Shown here piece by piece: positions 22,045 to 32,164 of a DNA stretch of 64,000 nt. Positions within the stretch are counted from its first letter, which is position 1, and each line of letters starts with the position of its first letter. Source of the DNA: Exiguobacterium sp. Helios (GTDB lineage: Bacteria > Bacillota > Bacilli > Exiguobacteriales > Exiguobacteriaceae); assembly GCF_014524545.1 (NCBI RefSeq), contig NZ_CP053557.1, positions 2,319,501 to 2,383,500 of the forward strand, given 5' to 3'. The notes under the pieces are model-generated. The model saw only the letters and a program-made list of their open reading frames with translations, had not been told where the DNA came from and searched no databases. A program made the translations under genes and the position numbers.

Positions 22045-22638
22045 TCACCTCACATTCAATAACAACTGCAACGCCCGCTTCACATATTGGTCCGTCGACA
22101 ACACTTCACCTTGAAGTGCTTTTTTGACTTTCTCGACTTCCCGTTCACTGTATCCGAGTGCCGTCAAGGCTTCACATGCTTCATTCAATTCCGCATTTCC
22201 CTGGGCAAATAATCCTTCACTTGGAATATAGTCAGGTGCGAGCTCAGCCAGTTTCCCTTTTAAATCAAGCGTCATCTGCTTCGCTGTCTTTTTACCGACA
22301 CCCGGGAACTTAATCAAATAACTTTCCTTCTCCTGCTCGATTGCTTCAACAAGCGCATCGACATCTCCTGACGCCACGATGGCAAGTGATCCTTTAGGAC
22401 CAATCCCTGTTACGCCAAGCAATTTCGTAAACAGCGCCCGTTCACGTCTTGAACGGAATCCGAACAAGACTTCCTGGTCTTCTCTGACATAATGATACGT
22501 ATATACGATAACCTGTTCGTCTCCGGTCCGATAAAAAAACGGGTTCGGTGCTACGATTTTGTAGCCAATCCCCCCGACCTCGATCGTCACGAATTCCGCA
22601 CAGACATAAGCGACTTCGCCGCGTACGAATTCTATCAC
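22045..22638 (-). CDS. ruvA: Holliday junction-binding protein RuvA
   Basis: RuvA binds four-way junctions and recruits RuvB. The 197 residues form an OB-fold N-terminus, two helix-hairpin-helix motifs ([14 protein letters not shown] and [12 protein letters not shown]) and a C-terminal RuvB-binding domain. The start is GTG at 22638 with GGGAG about nine bases upstream. Confidence 0.96.
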   Translation of the reverse strand: MIEFVRGEVAYVCAEFVTIEVGGIGYKIVAPNPFFYRTGDEQVIVYTYHYVREDQEVLFGFRSRRERALFTKLLGVTGIGPKGSLAIVASGDVDALVEAIEQEKESYLIKFPGVGKKTAKQMTLDLKGKLAELAPDYIPSEGLFAQGNAELNEACEALTALGYSEREVEKVKKALQGEVLSTDQYVKRALQLLLNVR

Positions 22639-22675
22639 TTTTGCACGCTCCCATCCATTAACAAACTCTCGTGTT

Positions 22676-22705
22676 ATTGTAGCATATAACGAGGAGGCTC
22701 TTCAA
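22676..22705 (-). promoter_or_regulatory. Promoter of ruvAB-queA-tgt
   Basis: TTGAAG (22700-22705) and TACAAT (22676-22681) are 18 bases apart on the minus strand, upstream of the ruvA GTG. Confidence 0.65.
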
Positions 22706-22763
22706 AACGTAATTCTCCATAACTGAGACTGTCACGATGGAAATTTGCGTATTCTACTTCTCT

Positions 22764-22811
22764 CAAAAAAATGAAACAGAGCAACGGATGTCGCATTCCG
22801 TTGCCCTGTTT
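22764..22811 (-). terminator. Terminator after nadA
   Basis: A long stem (GAAACAGGGCAACGGA / TCCGTTGCTCTGTTTC, one mismatch) is followed by ATTTTTTT on the minus strand. Confidence 0.92.
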
Positions 22812-22854
22812 CGTAGTGCGTGAATTGTTCGAGTCCGCTTTACTTTTCGTACTG

Positions 22855-23952
22855 TTACGAGCGTTCCAGCATCCGTTCGAGTGCGAGGACTGCATAGCGT
22901 GTCGTTTCCGGATCGACGGTGATGACATTGACCGGCTGACCGGATTCAATTTGTTCGAGTGACCAGGCGAGGTGCGGTAAATCAATCCGGTTCATCGTCA
23001 GACACGGACACATGAATGGATTCAAGGACACGATGTCGAGTTCCGGATAATCTTTTGCCAGCCGTTGGACTAAGTTCATTTCTGTCCCGATGGCCCACTT
23101 CGTTCCAGGTTCCGCCTGTCTGATTTGATCAATGATATACGCTGTCGAACCATTCAAATCTGACGCTGCGACGACTTCAAAGGAACATTCCGGGTGAACA
23201 AGAATTTTCCGTTCGGGATCTGCTTTACGGAACTGCTCAATCTGTTCGACCGTGAACTTCTCATGAACAGAACAATGTCCCTTCCACAGTACGACCCGGA
23301 TGTCCTCATCCGCTCCGTCAAACACCAACTGATCGGTAATCGGATCCCAGACAGCCATCTGTTCGAGCGGAATTCCCAAGGCATGCGCCGTATTCCGTCC
23401 GAGATGTTGATCGGGCAGGAAGAAGAGGATGTCGCGTTCAGCAAGTGCCCACTCGACCATTCGAACTGCATTCGAGGAAGTAACGGTTGCTCCGCCGTGA
23501 CGACCGACAAACGCTTTGATTTCAGCTGTTGAATTGACATACGTCAACGGGAGAATCGATCGCCCCAACCGGTTCGTCAACACGCCATATGCCCGTTCCG
23601 TCTGAAAGCCGTTCGCCATATCAGCCATTGAACAGCCGGCCCGCATATCCGGCAAGACGACCGTATGCTGTTGATCCGTCAGCATATCCGCCGTCTCTGC
23701 CATGAAATGAACACCGCAAAAAACTGTATAGTCGGCATCCGTCATCTGTTTCGCCACTTGCGCGAGTTGGAGTGAATCTCCTGTTGCATCCGCAAACTGA
23801 ACGACCTCATCTTTTTGATAATGATGCGCCGGTAAAAATAGCCTTGATCCCATCCGCTGTTTGACCCCTTCGATGATTGCCACTAATTCTGCATCTGTTT
23901 TTTCTAAGTATGTTCTCGGAATCCCTTGCTCTGTAAATAAATTAAGACTCAT
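22855..23952 (-). CDS. nadA: Quinolinate synthase NadA
   Basis: NadA condenses iminoaspartate with dihydroxyacetone phosphate to quinolinate and needs a [4Fe-4S] cluster. It has 365 residues from the ATG at 23952, chosen because GGAGG is eight bases ahead; a longer frame starts at 23970. Cysteine contexts [26 protein letters not shown] and MCPCLTMN are present, as in the longer Bacillus-type NadA. It overlaps nadC by 11 bases. The NifS-like protein at 26281 probably serves its cluster. Confidence 0.95.
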   Translation of the reverse strand: MSLNLFTEQGIPRTYLEKTDAELVAIIEGVKQRMGSRLFLPAHHYQKDEVVQFADATGDSLQLAQVAKQMTDADYTVFCGVHFMAETADMLTDQQHTVVLPDMRAGCSMADMANGFQTERAYGVLTNRLGRSILPLTYVNSTAEIKAFVGRHGGATVTSSNAVRMVEWALAERDILFFLPDQHLGRNTAHALGIPLEQMAVWDPITDQLVFDGADEDIRVVLWKGHCSVHEKFTVEQIEQFRKADPERKILVHPECSFEVVAASDLNGSTAYIIDQIRQAEPGTKWAIGTEMNLVQRLAKDYPELDIVSLNPFMCPCLTMNRIDLPHLAWSLEQIESGQPVNVITVDPETTRYAVLALERMLERS

Positions 23953-24784
23953 CTTTTTTTCCTCCCGCAATTTTCATACTGATGTCTAACGCCGGTGCCG
24001 AATGGGTCAATGCACCAAGTGAGATATAATCTGCTCCGCACTCACCATATGCCGGTAACGTATCCAGTGTGATTCCGCCTGATACTTCGACCGTAATCGT
24101 TCGCGGAATCCATGACCGGAACAACTTGATCTCTTCCGGTGTTCGGTTGTCGAGCATGATGATATCGACACCGGCTGCGACTGCTTCCTTGACCTCTTCA
24201 CTTGTCTCGACCTCCACCTCAATCGGTGTCGTGTGACCGACTTGTGCCTTCGCCCGACTGACGGCAGCTGTAATTGAACCGGCGACGGTGATGTGATTAT
24301 CTTTGATCATGACGGCATCATCGAGTCGACCGCGGTGATTAAATCCGCCCCCGATCCGAACTGCATGTTTTTCAAGCATCCGGAGACCCGGTGTTGTTTT
24401 CCGTGTATCGGCAATCCGGACTTTCCCACCGACAAGATTTACTGCCTGGTGCGTCAAGGTCGAGATTCCCGACGTTCGTTGTATGAGATTTAAAGCGACC
24501 CGCTCTCCCGTCAGAATCGCCTGCAGGCGACCGGACCATTTCGCGACCACTTGTCCTCGGGAAATCGGTTGTCCGTCCCGGACGATCGTTTCGTGTTCGA
24601 CTTCGAGCAGTCGGGCTAATTCGCCCAATACAGCTTCACCGCAAAAAATACCGGACTCTTTCGCCATGAATTGACCGGTTCCTTGTTCATCGCCAATCAG
24701 ACATACTTCACTCGTCACGTCCTGATGACCGATATCCTCCACTAAAAAATCTTCAAGTTGTCGTCGTAGGTACCATCTGTTCAT
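23942..24784 (-). CDS. nadC: Nicotinate-nucleotide pyrophosphorylase (carboxylating)
   Basis: NadC converts quinolinate and PRPP to nicotinate mononucleotide. It is the usual length at 280 residues. [23 protein letters not shown] and [15 protein letters not shown] are the quinolinate/PRPP-binding motifs, and [10 protein letters not shown] follows. It overlaps both nadB (32 bases) and nadA, indicating a tightly coupled operon. Confidence 0.96.
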   Translation of the reverse strand: MNRWYLRRQLEDFLVEDIGHQDVTSEVCLIGDEQGTGQFMAKESGIFCGEAVLGELARLLEVEHETIVRDGQPISRGQVVAKWSGRLQAILTGERVALNLIQRTSGISTLTHQAVNLVGGKVRIADTRKTTPGLRMLEKHAVRIGGGFNHRGRLDDAVMIKDNHITVAGSITAAVSRAKAQVGHTTPIEVEVETSEEVKEAVAAGVDIIMLDNRTPEEIKLFRSWIPRTITVEVSGGITLDTLPAYGECGADYISLGALTHSAPALDISMKIAGGKKDES

Positions 24785-26183
24785 GTGGTTGTTCTCCTTT
24801 TAATCGTTGAATTGCTCCTTCAAGTAACAGCTTTGCCGTCATCCGATGCAGACGCCTCAGTTCAGCGTCCCGTCCGGATCCTTGTTCATCCGGTTGATGT
24901 TGGAAGGTTTCCAGCGTTTGTTTAAGCAGGCGTTCATCGAGCTGAACGCTTAACGCTTCTGCCCAGGAGGAATCGAGTGGTTCCGGCTCTCTCTCCTGTA
25001 CGATCTCTATGTCCGGTAACGGCTGGCGTGTCGGCAACTGAAGCCGTAATGCCAATTCCTTGCCCATTACGAAACATTCGAGCAGCGAGTTTGAGGCCAA
25101 TCGATTTTTTCCATGCAATCCTGTTGATGCCGTCTCACCAACTGCATACAGTCCCGGAACGGTCGTCCGCCCGAGACGGTCTGTTTTAATCCCGCCCATT
25201 AAAAAGTGAACACCGGTCGTCACTTCAACGATACCAGGTGATATGTTCAACGTTTCACATTTCTTAACAAACGTCGGAAAGCGTCGGTGCAATTGTTCGA
25301 CAGACGTCGTATTGAGATAAACCGGTTCTTGTTCGCGTACTGTCGTGATGCGCCTTGCGACTTCATCCCGGGCGGCCAAGTCTCCTTGCGGATGATCCGC
25401 CATCACACGGCGACCGTCTGTTGTCATCAAATACGCACCCGCTCCGCGTAATGCCTCCGTAATCAAGCCTTGACTGACACCGTCATGAAGAAGCACGGTC
25501 GGATGATGCTGGATGTACCCTAAATCGGATAGACGTGCTCCGACCTGCGCCGCGAGTGCCAGACCGTCACCCGTCAGGTCCGGTTCGTTCGTCGAAGCCG
25601 TGAACAAGCCGCCGATTCCGCCTGTCGCCAGGATGACAGCCCGAGCAGAAAAGACGACCGGCGTTTGACCGCGATACCCGCGTGCGCCGACGACCTGTTG
25701 TCTGTTCATCAACAATTCCGTAATGACGGTATCCTCGATGACAGGATGATCCAATTGCTGAAGCAGTTGTGTCATCATTCGTTCACCTGTCCGGTCTCCT
25801 CCAATGTGAAAAATACGGGGTCTTGAGTGCGCCCCTTCTTGACCTAAGGCATATTCGCCCGTCACTTCACGGTCAAACACGACACCAAATGTTTCAAGTT
25901 CTTGAATGACCTGCCTGCCGGTCGCGGTGATAAATGAAATCATCGTTTCATCTGTCCGTCCCTTCGCGGCCTGCTCCGTGTCAACTTGATGACTGAAATG
26001 GTTCTCCTCCAGATATGCCGACGCAATCCCGCCTTGTGCCCGCATCGAATTCGTTTCCGTCTTCGTCCCTTTTGAGACAAGGATGACCTTCAAGTGAGAC
26101 GGGAGATGCAGGGCAGCTGAAACGGCTGCTAATCCTGTGCCGATGATTAAGACATCAACTTCCTCTACATTATGTAAAGACAT
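24753..26183 (-). CDS. nadB: L-aspartate oxidase
   Basis: NadB oxidises aspartate to iminoaspartate for NadA. The 476 residues contain the N-terminal FAD dinucleotide fold VLIIGTGLAAVSAAL (12-26), SMRAQGGIA and HIGGDRTGERMM. The C-terminal helical domain is shorter than in E. coli NadB. AGAGGTG lies about eight bases before the ATG. It diverges from nifS and is the first gene of nadBCA. Confidence 0.95.
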   Translation of the reverse strand: MSLHNVEEVDVLIIGTGLAAVSAALHLPSHLKVILVSKGTKTETNSMRAQGGIASAYLEENHFSHQVDTEQAAKGRTDETMISFITATGRQVIQELETFGVVFDREVTGEYALGQEGAHSRPRIFHIGGDRTGERMMTQLLQQLDHPVIEDTVITELLMNRQQVVGARGYRGQTPVVFSARAVILATGGIGGLFTASTNEPDLTGDGLALAAQVGARLSDLGYIQHHPTVLLHDGVSQGLITEALRGAGAYLMTTDGRRVMADHPQGDLAARDEVARRITTVREQEPVYLNTTSVEQLHRRFPTFVKKCETLNISPGIVEVTTGVHFLMGGIKTDRLGRTTVPGLYAVGETASTGLHGKNRLASNSLLECFVMGKELALRLQLPTRQPLPDIEIVQEREPEPLDSSWAEALSVQLDERLLKQTLETFQHQPDEQGSGRDAELRRLHRMTAKLLLEGAIQRLKGEQPHEQMVPTTTT

Positions 26184-26280
26184 ATGATAAACACCTCTAT
26201 ACTTAAATATTTACTATTGACTTGACAATAAGTTTGGCATATTTTTAGCTGAGTGACAAGACGAAAGGATACGATAATGA
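26184..26280. promoter_or_regulatory. Divergent nadB / nifS promoter and probable NiaR operator
   Basis: For nifS, TTGACT (26217-26222) and TATTTT (26240-26245) are 17 bases apart. On the other strand a TTGTCA-type -35 and a TATAGA-like -10 would serve nadB. An imperfect palindrome TATTGACTTGACAATA (26215-26230) covers both -35 regions. In Bacillus, NiaR represses this divergent pair when niacin is present, and niaR is encoded here. Operator assignment is inference from position and symmetry, not from a matched consensus. Confidence 0.5.
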
Positions 26281-27384
26281 ATGATTTATTTAGATCACGC
26301 GGCAACGACCCCCATGCACCCGGACGCCCTTGAACAGTATCGATACACGGCAGAACATGCATATGGCAACAGTTCGTCGCTTCATGACACGGGAGATACC
26401 GCCCTCCGATTGTTAGAGCAGGCACGGAATAAATTAATGGAATGGCTTGGTGTGACCGAAGGAACAATTGTCTTTACGGGGAGCGGATCTGAAGCCAACT
26501 ACATCGCTTTAAGTCATCTCCTCCGTCAAACCAATAAGACAACTGTCTTGACACTTAAATCGGAACACGATTCTGTCTTGTTACCCTTGAAACGGTGGCA
26601 GCATGACTGGCAGGCAATCGATTTACAAACGACTGGCGAATTCGATTGGGCGTTGTTCGAAAAAGCGTGTACGGAAGAAATCGGCGTCGTTTCAATCCAA
26701 CACGTCAATTCAGAAACAGGTTTTATCTTTCCGGTTTCTGACATCGCTGCCTTTTGCCGAAAAAAAGGCATTTTGTTTCACTGCGACGGGATTCAAGGTT
26801 TTTTGAAAGATCCGGTTGATTTAACGGACGTCGAGGCCTATACCATCAGTAGCCACAAGGTCTATGGACCGAAAGGACTCGGAGCCGTCTATTTGCGACG
26901 TCCCCTGTTCAGCCCCTATTATGAGGCGCACCATGAGTTCGGAATTCGTCCCGGAACTGTCGACGTCCCCGGCATCGCTGCTTTCCTGATGGCGTGTCAT
27001 CGTTATCTTGAGGAAAATCAGCAGATCCAGGCATCGAGCAAAAGATTTCGTGGTATGCTAAAAAAAAGACTTCCAGCTGCTTATTACCAAATCATTGAAT
27101 CACCTCAGCAACTCAATTCGATTTGTGCCATTCATACGAAACAACGGGATGGTCAATTCGTCCTCCTCGCCCTAAATCGTGCCGGAATTGCCGTCTCGGC
27201 GGGAAGTGCTTGTCGTGCAGGTGAGAATGGACCCAACTCGACTTTACGTGCGATTGGTTTTGATGAAGCAGCGGCTCACGGATTGATTCGACTCAGTTTC
27301 GGTCGGATGACGACAGCCGAGGAAGTAGAGCGATGTATCGATGTCCTTTGTTCTTTGGAGGAATCAGATGAACTAGAAAGGTAG
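26281..27384 (+). CDS. nifS: Cysteine desulfurase NifS-like (NadA partner)
   Basis: This is a PLP-dependent desulfurase of 367 residues. YLDHAATTP is at 3-11, the PLP lysine is in SSHKVYGPKG (Lys193), and the catalytic cysteine is in SAGSACRAG (Cys311). It diverges from nadBCA and is followed two bases later by niaR. In B. subtilis the desulfurase in this position repairs the NadA Fe-S cluster, so the same role is inferred here. Confidence 0.9.
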   Translation: MIYLDHAATTPMHPDALEQYRYTAEHAYGNSSSLHDTGDTALRLLEQARNKLMEWLGVTEGTIVFTGSGSEANYIALSHLLRQTNKTTVLTLKSEHDSVLLPLKRWQHDWQAIDLQTTGEFDWALFEKACTEEIGVVSIQHVNSETGFIFPVSDIAAFCRKKGILFHCDGIQGFLKDPVDLTDVEAYTISSHKVYGPKGLGAVYLRRPLFSPYYEAHHEFGIRPGTVDVPGIAAFLMACHRYLEENQQIQASSKRFRGMLKKRLPAAYYQIIESPQQLNSICAIHTKQRDGQFVLLALNRAGIAVSAGSACRAGENGPNSTLRAIGFDEAAAHGLIRLSFGRMTTAEEVERCIDVLCSLEESDELER

Positions 27385-27386
27385 GA

Positions 27387-27935
27387 ATGGTCATGGGAAG
27401 AAGACAGTCCGGAGAAGAACGCCGGCAAGAGTTACTAGAGATGATTCAGCAAAGCGATCGGCCCGTTACAGGTACGAAGTTAGCGAAACAGGCAGGTGTC
27501 AGCCGCCAAGTCATCGTACAGGACTTATCATTACTAAAAGCAAAGGGACATCCTGTCGTCGCGACGGCCCGGGGATATTTATTAAATCACCCCGAGCTTG
27601 ACGGATCCCGCCATATCAAAAAAGTCGTCTGTCGGCATGGTCGTGATCAATTGAAGGCGGAGTGTGATGCCGTCGTTGACGAAGGTGTCATCATCCGCGA
27701 TGTCATCGTTGAGCATCCCGTCTATGGATTTTTGACCGGGGAATTGATGCTGAAAAGCCGCCGGGATGTCCGAGCATTGATTGAACAACTTGAAGAAACG
27801 CAGGCAACGCCTTTATCTACTTTGACGGACGGCGTTCATATTCATACGCTCGAAGCCGATAACGAAGAAGCTTTACAAGCCGCAATCGACGCCCTTGACC
27901 GGTTAGGGATTCTTGTTTCAGAGCTCGATGTCTAA
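27387..27935 (+). CDS. niaR: Transcription repressor NiaR
   Basis: NiaR is a niacin-responsive repressor of NAD synthesis genes. The 182 residues have an N-terminal helix-turn-helix (TGTKLAKQAGVSRQVIVQDL, 28-47) and a C-terminal 3H domain with the three histidine contexts CRHGRDQL, VEHPVYG and GVHIHTL. Two starts are possible, ATG at 27387 or at 27393; the SD sequence does not decide. It shares an operon with nifS. Confidence 0.9.
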   Translation: MVMGRRQSGEERRQELLEMIQQSDRPVTGTKLAKQAGVSRQVIVQDLSLLKAKGHPVVATARGYLLNHPELDGSRHIKKVVCRHGRDQLKAECDAVVDEGVIIRDVIVEHPVYGFLTGELMLKSRRDVRALIEQLEETQATPLSTLTDGVHIHTLEADNEEALQAAIDALDRLGILVSELDV

Positions 27936-27972
27936 TTTTGTATACTTCTTGATCTGTAGATCTTGTCATTAC

Positions 27973-28011
27973 AAAAAAGGTCCATCACGTTAAACGGGAT
28001 GGACCTTTTTT
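27973..28011. terminator. Bidirectional terminator between niaR and the CNNM-type gene
   Basis: AAAAAAGGTCCATC / GATGGACCTTTTTT with an 11-base loop is flanked by A and T runs. The two converging genes share it. Confidence 0.92.
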
Positions 28012-28021
28012 GTGATTGGGA

Positions 28022-29323
28022 TCAGACGGTTGGATCATCCGTCCCTTCTGATGATTCATTTTGCGAGAAAACAGCTGAGACGGTTTGAACACGCCGGTTT
28101 TCGACATGCAGGACGGTTAAGGTCACCGGTCCATACACCATCTGAGTCCCCACTTCCGGAATATGACCGACATTTTCCATGATCCATCCTCCAAGTGACT
28201 GGGCTTCCGTTTCCGGCATCGCCAAGTCAAATTGATGACAGAAATCTTCAATGTCGTACTCCGCCAGACATTCATAGCGGTTAGGACTGACTTGTTTCGT
28301 ATATTCGAGTGACTCATCATGTTCATCCCAAATCTCTCCGACCAGTTCCTCGAGAATGTCCTCGAGTGTAATCAAACCGGCTGTACCGCCAAACTCATCC
28401 AGTACAACAGCCATATGTGACTGTTTGACTTTTAGTTCCGGCAACAGATCGATGATATGGGTTTGCGGAACAACAAATGAGACCGGACGAATCAATTCAC
28501 GAATCTCGACACGTCCGTGCTTGACGAATTCCCGTAAAAAGTCACGTTCTGATAAAACGCCGATGATATGATCAATCGAATCTTTATAGACCGGCAATCG
28601 CGAGAATCCGCCTTTTTGCACTTCACGTAAAATTTCATCAAAACCGGCATCAATGTCAATCGCTTGAATATTCGTTCGCGGTGTCAGTGCCTCTTCGACC
28701 GTGACATTCTTGAAGTCAACCGCCCGGTGCACGATTTCCGCCCCTGCTTCGTCCATGACACCCTCTTCTTCACTGATATCGACCAGAGCCCGTAATTCCT
28801 GTTCGGTGACGAGCGGTCCTTTCGGATCAGCCCCGATCAGCAGTAACGCAACCTGTCGCAATTTCAGAAACAAGAAGATGGCCGGCTTAAACAGAAGTAG
28901 ACAGACATGCAGCGGACCACTAATCCAAAACACATAGGTTTCCGCATGTTCCCGCGCATAGGATTTAGGAATAAGCTCCCCAAATAACAAAATGAGCAGA
29001 AACGTCAGGAAGACAATACTGATTCGAACCAATAGATCCGTTGATACCGTCATCGTCAACCATCCACCAATCATCGCTACACCCAAATTGGACAGGGTGT
29101 TCCCGATTAAGATGGCTGTCAGCGTTTCCTCATACCGTTGCAACAGACGGAGTGCCTGGGTCGCATGGCGGCTTCCTTCTTCCGACTGATGCAAAATCCG
29201 TAACCGATTCGCGCTCGACAACGCGGTTTCGGACGATGAGAAAAATGCCGAGACGACAAGCAAGACGAAAAACCAGATGATCTGAATCGCGGGAAGTGGG
29301 TCCACGATGCTCTCACACTCCAT
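28022..29323 (-). CDS. CNNM/CorC-type membrane protein (DUF21, CBS pair, CorC_HlyC)
   Basis: The 433 residues form four hydrophobic helices in the DUF21 domain (about 10-190, starting with VVSAFFSSSETALSSANRLRI), two CBS domains (about 200-330) and a CorC_HlyC domain at the C-terminus (about 345-420). This architecture is annotated as hemolysin-like or as a magnesium/cobalt efflux protein; MpfA and YugS-type Bacillota proteins have it. Mg2+ export is the most likely role, but the substrate is inferred. The ATG at 29323 has a weak ribosome site; an in-frame GTG six codons later is possible. Confidence 0.82.
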   Translation of the reverse strand: MECESIVDPLPAIQIIWFFVLLVVSAFFSSSETALSSANRLRILHQSEEGSRHATQALRLLQRYEETLTAILIGNTLSNLGVAMIGGWLTMTVSTDLLVRISIVFLTFLLILLFGELIPKSYAREHAETYVFWISGPLHVCLLLFKPAIFLFLKLRQVALLLIGADPKGPLVTEQELRALVDISEEEGVMDEAGAEIVHRAVDFKNVTVEEALTPRTNIQAIDIDAGFDEILREVQKGGFSRLPVYKDSIDHIIGVLSERDFLREFVKHGRVEIRELIRPVSFVVPQTHIIDLLPELKVKQSHMAVVLDEFGGTAGLITLEDILEELVGEIWDEHDESLEYTKQVSPNRYECLAEYDIEDFCHQFDLAMPETEAQSLGGWIMENVGHIPEVGTQMVYGPVTLTVLHVENRRVQTVSAVFSQNESSEGTDDPTV

Positions 29324-29346
29324 TTCTCAAATGAACTTGTTTTTTC

Positions 29347-30642
29347 TTAGAACGAAGACTCGATGAATTCGAATTCGAAGTCGCGGATTCGAACGACGTC
29401 GCCGTCAATCGCACCCATCTTACGAAGTTCTTCGTCGACACCCATTTGACGCAACGTCCGGGCAAAGCGTTTGATTGACTCTTCACGCATGAAGTTTGTC
29501 ATCGTGAACAGCTTCTCGATCCGTGGCCCTTTGATGACGAAGCAATCATCTTCATCTTTCGAAACCGTAAATCCGGCTTCCGGTGCTTCATATCCGTAAA
29601 CGACACGTGGTGTCGCTGTTTTTTCTTCCAGTTCTTCGAGACCGAATTCAGGCGTCGCGTCAACAAGATCAGCAATACGGAATAAGAGGTCACGTAATCC
29701 TTGACGTGTTGCTGCCGAGATGGCAAACACTTCAAGACCCGGGAACGCTTCTTTGAACGCTTCGAGATTCGCTTCCGCATCCGGCATATCCATTTTGTTT
29801 GCGACAACGACTTGTGGTCGTTCTGTCAGACGAAGGTTGTAGTCCGCAAGCTCTTTATTGATGATATTGTAATCTTCAATCGGATCGCGTCCTTCCATAC
29901 CACTCATATCGATGACATGAACAATGACTTTTGTCCGCTCGACGTGACGGAGGAACTGGTGACCAAGACCCACACCTTCGCTTGCGCCTTCAATCAGACC
30001 CGGTAAATCGGCCATAACGAAGCTGCGGCTGTCTTCCGTTTCGACGACACCGATGTTCGGTGTAATCGTCGTGAAGTGATACGCCCCAATTTTCGGACGC
30101 GCTGCTGAGACGATTGACAGCATCGTTGATTTCCCGACACTCGGGAAGCCGACGAGTCCGACATCTGCGAGCATTTTCAGTTCGAGTTTCAAGTACTTCT
30201 CTTCACCCGGTTCACCATTCTCCGCGTGTTCCGGAGCTGGGTTTGCCGGTGTTGCGAAACGTGAGTTCCCGCGTCCGCCGCGTCCACCTTTAGCAACGAT
30301 TGCCTGTTGTCCGTGATGGACAAGGTCAGCGATGACTGCATCCGTGTCATCATCATAGACGACAGTGCCGGGTGGAACTTTGACGACGAGGTGCTCGGCT
30401 TTACGTCCGTGCATCCCTTTCGACATTCCGTTTTCACCTTGAACGGCTTTAAAGTGACGTTTGTAACGGAAGTCCATCAACGTCCGGAGTCCTTCATCCA
30501 CTTCGAGAACGACGTGAGCACCATGTCCACCATCTCCTCCGGCTGGACCGCCGTCTGGAACATATTTCTCGCGACGGAACGCCACTTGCCCGCGTCCTCC
30601 ATCTCCTGCTTTTACATAAATATTTACCTGATCGACAAACAT
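29347..30642 (-). CDS. obg: GTPase Obg/CgtA
   Basis: Obg is an essential ribosome-associated GTPase involved in 50S maturation and stress signalling. The 431 residues comprise a glycine-rich Obg fold (1-158), a G domain with GFPSVGKST (165-173), DLPGLIEGA and NKMDMP, and a C-terminal OCT domain of about 70 residues as in B. subtilis. Fifteen bases separate it from the Spo0B-like gene. Confidence 0.97.
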   Translation of the reverse strand: MFVDQVNIYVKAGDGGRGQVAFRREKYVPDGGPAGGDGGHGAHVVLEVDEGLRTLMDFRYKRHFKAVQGENGMSKGMHGRKAEHLVVKVPPGTVVYDDDTDAVIADLVHHGQQAIVAKGGRGGRGNSRFATPANPAPEHAENGEPGEEKYLKLELKMLADVGLVGFPSVGKSTMLSIVSAARPKIGAYHFTTITPNIGVVETEDSRSFVMADLPGLIEGASEGVGLGHQFLRHVERTKVIVHVIDMSGMEGRDPIEDYNIINKELADYNLRLTERPQVVVANKMDMPDAEANLEAFKEAFPGLEVFAISAATRQGLRDLLFRIADLVDATPEFGLEELEEKTATPRVVYGYEAPEAGFTVSKDEDDCFVIKGPRIEKLFTMTNFMREESIKRFARTLRQMGVDEELRKMGAIDGDVVRIRDFEFEFIESSF

Positions 30643-30657
30643 GTCAGATCCCTCCTA

Positions 30658-31143
30658 TTACTTTTCTTCCTCTGCGGGAAGACTTTCGATTTCAATCACA
30701 CACTCATACTCCGTCTGTGACTCGATCTCCATCGGCGTCACTAGATCTTTAAGGCGCGACATATCTAGTAGATCCCGATAGATCTCGATGGTCACGCCCT
30801 CATGGAAGGTCACGGATACTTCTCCATTCCCCACTTCTATCATGTCAAGCGCAGCTTCAAGAATAGACGCTACACGTGCATCCTCGATCTGCTTTGGTGT
30901 TTCGATTACATCATATTCGACAGTTAGGCCTGTCCAATCTGCTTGTTGCAGTGCGAGTGCCGTTTTCGGTAGTCCGATCAGGGAAAGTCGTCCTTCTCGT
31001 GACGCTTGTTCCCGATACATGGAACAAATCGATTCAACAGCCGCCTCGTCACCCATCGCGCTATATGAACGAACAAGTTGTAATCGATTCAACCATTCGT
31101 GACGAAGTGACTTCAAAAGATCCAGTACCTGCTCATCCTTCAT
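30658..31143 (-). CDS. spo0B: Spo0B-like phosphotransferase domain protein
   Basis: The 161 residues start with SLRHEWLNRLQLV (12-24), the motif around the phosphorylatable histidine of Spo0B (here His15, with Asn19). The rest fits a degenerate histidine-kinase-like C-terminal half. It sits between rpmA and obg exactly as spo0B does in B. subtilis. In sporulating Bacillus, Spo0B relays phosphate from Spo0F to Spo0A. The sporulation genes normally near this locus are absent here, so the role in this organism is unknown; regulation of Obg or a reduced phosphorelay are possibilities. The product is shorter than the 192 residues of B. subtilis Spo0B. Confidence 0.8.
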   Translation of the reverse strand: MKDEQVLDLLKSLRHEWLNRLQLVRSYSAMGDEAAVESICSMYREQASREGRLSLIGLPKTALALQQADWTGLTVEYDVIETPKQIEDARVASILEAALDMIEVGNGEVSVTFHEGVTIEIYRDLLDMSRLKDLVTPMEIESQTEYECVIEIESLPAEEEK

Positions 31144-31159
31144 CAGTCCGTTCCCTCCT

Positions 31160-31200
31160 AAAAAAAACAGACCCTAACCCCTGAAAGTGGCTAGAGTCTG
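31160..31200 (-). terminator. Terminator after rpmA
   Basis: CAGACTCTAGCC / GGTTAGGGTCTG is followed by eight T on the minus strand, 20 bases before the Spo0B-like start. It probably lowers read-through into spo0B-obg. Confidence 0.85.
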
Positions 31201-31213
31201 CTTCATCGATCAC

Positions 31214-31492
31214 TTATGCTGGGTAAACGCTGACTTGTTTTTTGTCGCGTCCGAGACGTTCGAAACGAACGACACCAGTTGCAGTTGCGAAAAGTGTATC
31301 ATCGCCACCACGTCCGACGTTCATACCTGGGTGAATCTTCGTACCGCGTTGGCGGTAGAGGATTGAACCAGCAGAAACAGTTTGACCGTCTGCACGTTTC
31401 GCCCCAAGGCGTTTCGATTGCGAGTCACGACCGTTCTTTGTCGAACCTACCCCTTTTTTCGATGCGAAGAACTGAAGATTAAGTTTCAACAT
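31214..31492 (-). CDS. rpmA: 50S ribosomal protein L27
   Basis: L27 contacts the peptidyl transferase centre. The protein has 92 residues. It begins [14 protein letters not shown], the N-terminal extension found in Bacillota that must be removed by the protease Prp between the two Phe and Ala. The prp gene is directly upstream. The body ([15 protein letters not shown]) is typical. Confidence 0.98.
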   Translation of the reverse strand: MLKLNLQFFASKKGVGSTKNGRDSQSKRLGAKRADGQTVSAGSILYRQRGTKIHPGMNVGRGGDDTLFATATGVVRFERLGRDKKQVSVYPA

Positions 31493-31506
31493 GTGGAATC
31501 CACCTC

Positions 31507-31845
31507 CTATATTTGTTCAAGTTGGATAAACTCACCGTAACTTTCAGCGATGGTTCCAAGCTGGACCAACATCGCTTCCAGTAACAATTGGGTGCGTTCA
31601 CTGACATCCGGTGCTAAGTCAGCATACGGTTCTACATAAAAGTAGCCACCTTCTTGTTGTTCTGCCATTTCAAGGAGCAGGACCTGCCCGAGCAGTGATT
31701 CGATGGCATTGTATGCCCCGAAGATCACACTTGATGTGCCGGCACAGACTAAATCCAAACCAGGCTCAGCGAACTCGGCATGTCCTGTCACTTCGATGGA
31801 ACGGATTAACTCCGCTTCATCTCGTCGAATCTTGACACGTATCAT
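31507..31845 (-). CDS. prp: Ribosomal-processing cysteine protease Prp
   Basis: Prp (YsxB) trims the N-terminus of L27. The 112 residues have the catalytic pair in [11 protein letters not shown] (His22) and [10 protein letters not shown] (Cys34), the same positions as in the S. aureus enzyme. It lies between rplU and rpmA, the conserved order, and its substrate site is visible in the neighbouring L27. Confidence 0.95.
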   Translation of the reverse strand: MIRVKIRRDEAELIRSIEVTGHAEFAEPGLDLVCAGTSSVIFGAYNAIESLLGQVLLLEMAEQQEGGYFYVEPYADLAPDVSERTQLLLEAMLVQLGTIAESYGEFIQLEQI

Positions 31846-31848
31846 GGC

Positions 31849-32157
31849 TTACGCTTCGATTTTCTCGATGCGGACCTTCGTGTAAGGTTGACGGTGACCT
31901 TGCTTACGACGGTAGTTCTTTTTAGCTTTCATTTTGAAGACTGTGATCTTTTTCGCGCGAGCGTGTTTGATGACCGTTGCTACGACCTTCGCACCTTCTA
32001 CGAGTGGAGCGCCGACTTTAACATCGTCACCACCAAGGATCAAGACTTCGCCGAATTCTACTGTGCTGTCGACGTCTGCGTTTAATTTCTCAACGTAGAT
32101 CTCTTGGCCAGCTTCGACTTTAACTTGTTTACCACCAGTTTTAATAATTGCGTACAT
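31849..32157 (-). CDS. rplU: 50S ribosomal protein L21
   Basis: The 102 residues start [14 protein letters not shown], and [17 protein letters not shown] is the L21 signature. An in-frame GTG at 32166 gives three extra residues, but GGAGGT seven bases before the ATG at 32157 fixes the start. It is the first gene of rplU-prp-rpmA, preceded by a structured leader. Confidence 0.98.
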   Translation of the reverse strand: MYAIIKTGGKQVKVEAGQEIYVEKLNADVDSTVEFGEVLILGGDDVKVGAPLVEGAKVVATVIKHARAKKITVFKMKAKKNYRRKQGHRQPYTKVRIEKIEA

Positions 32158-32164
32158 TACGTGC

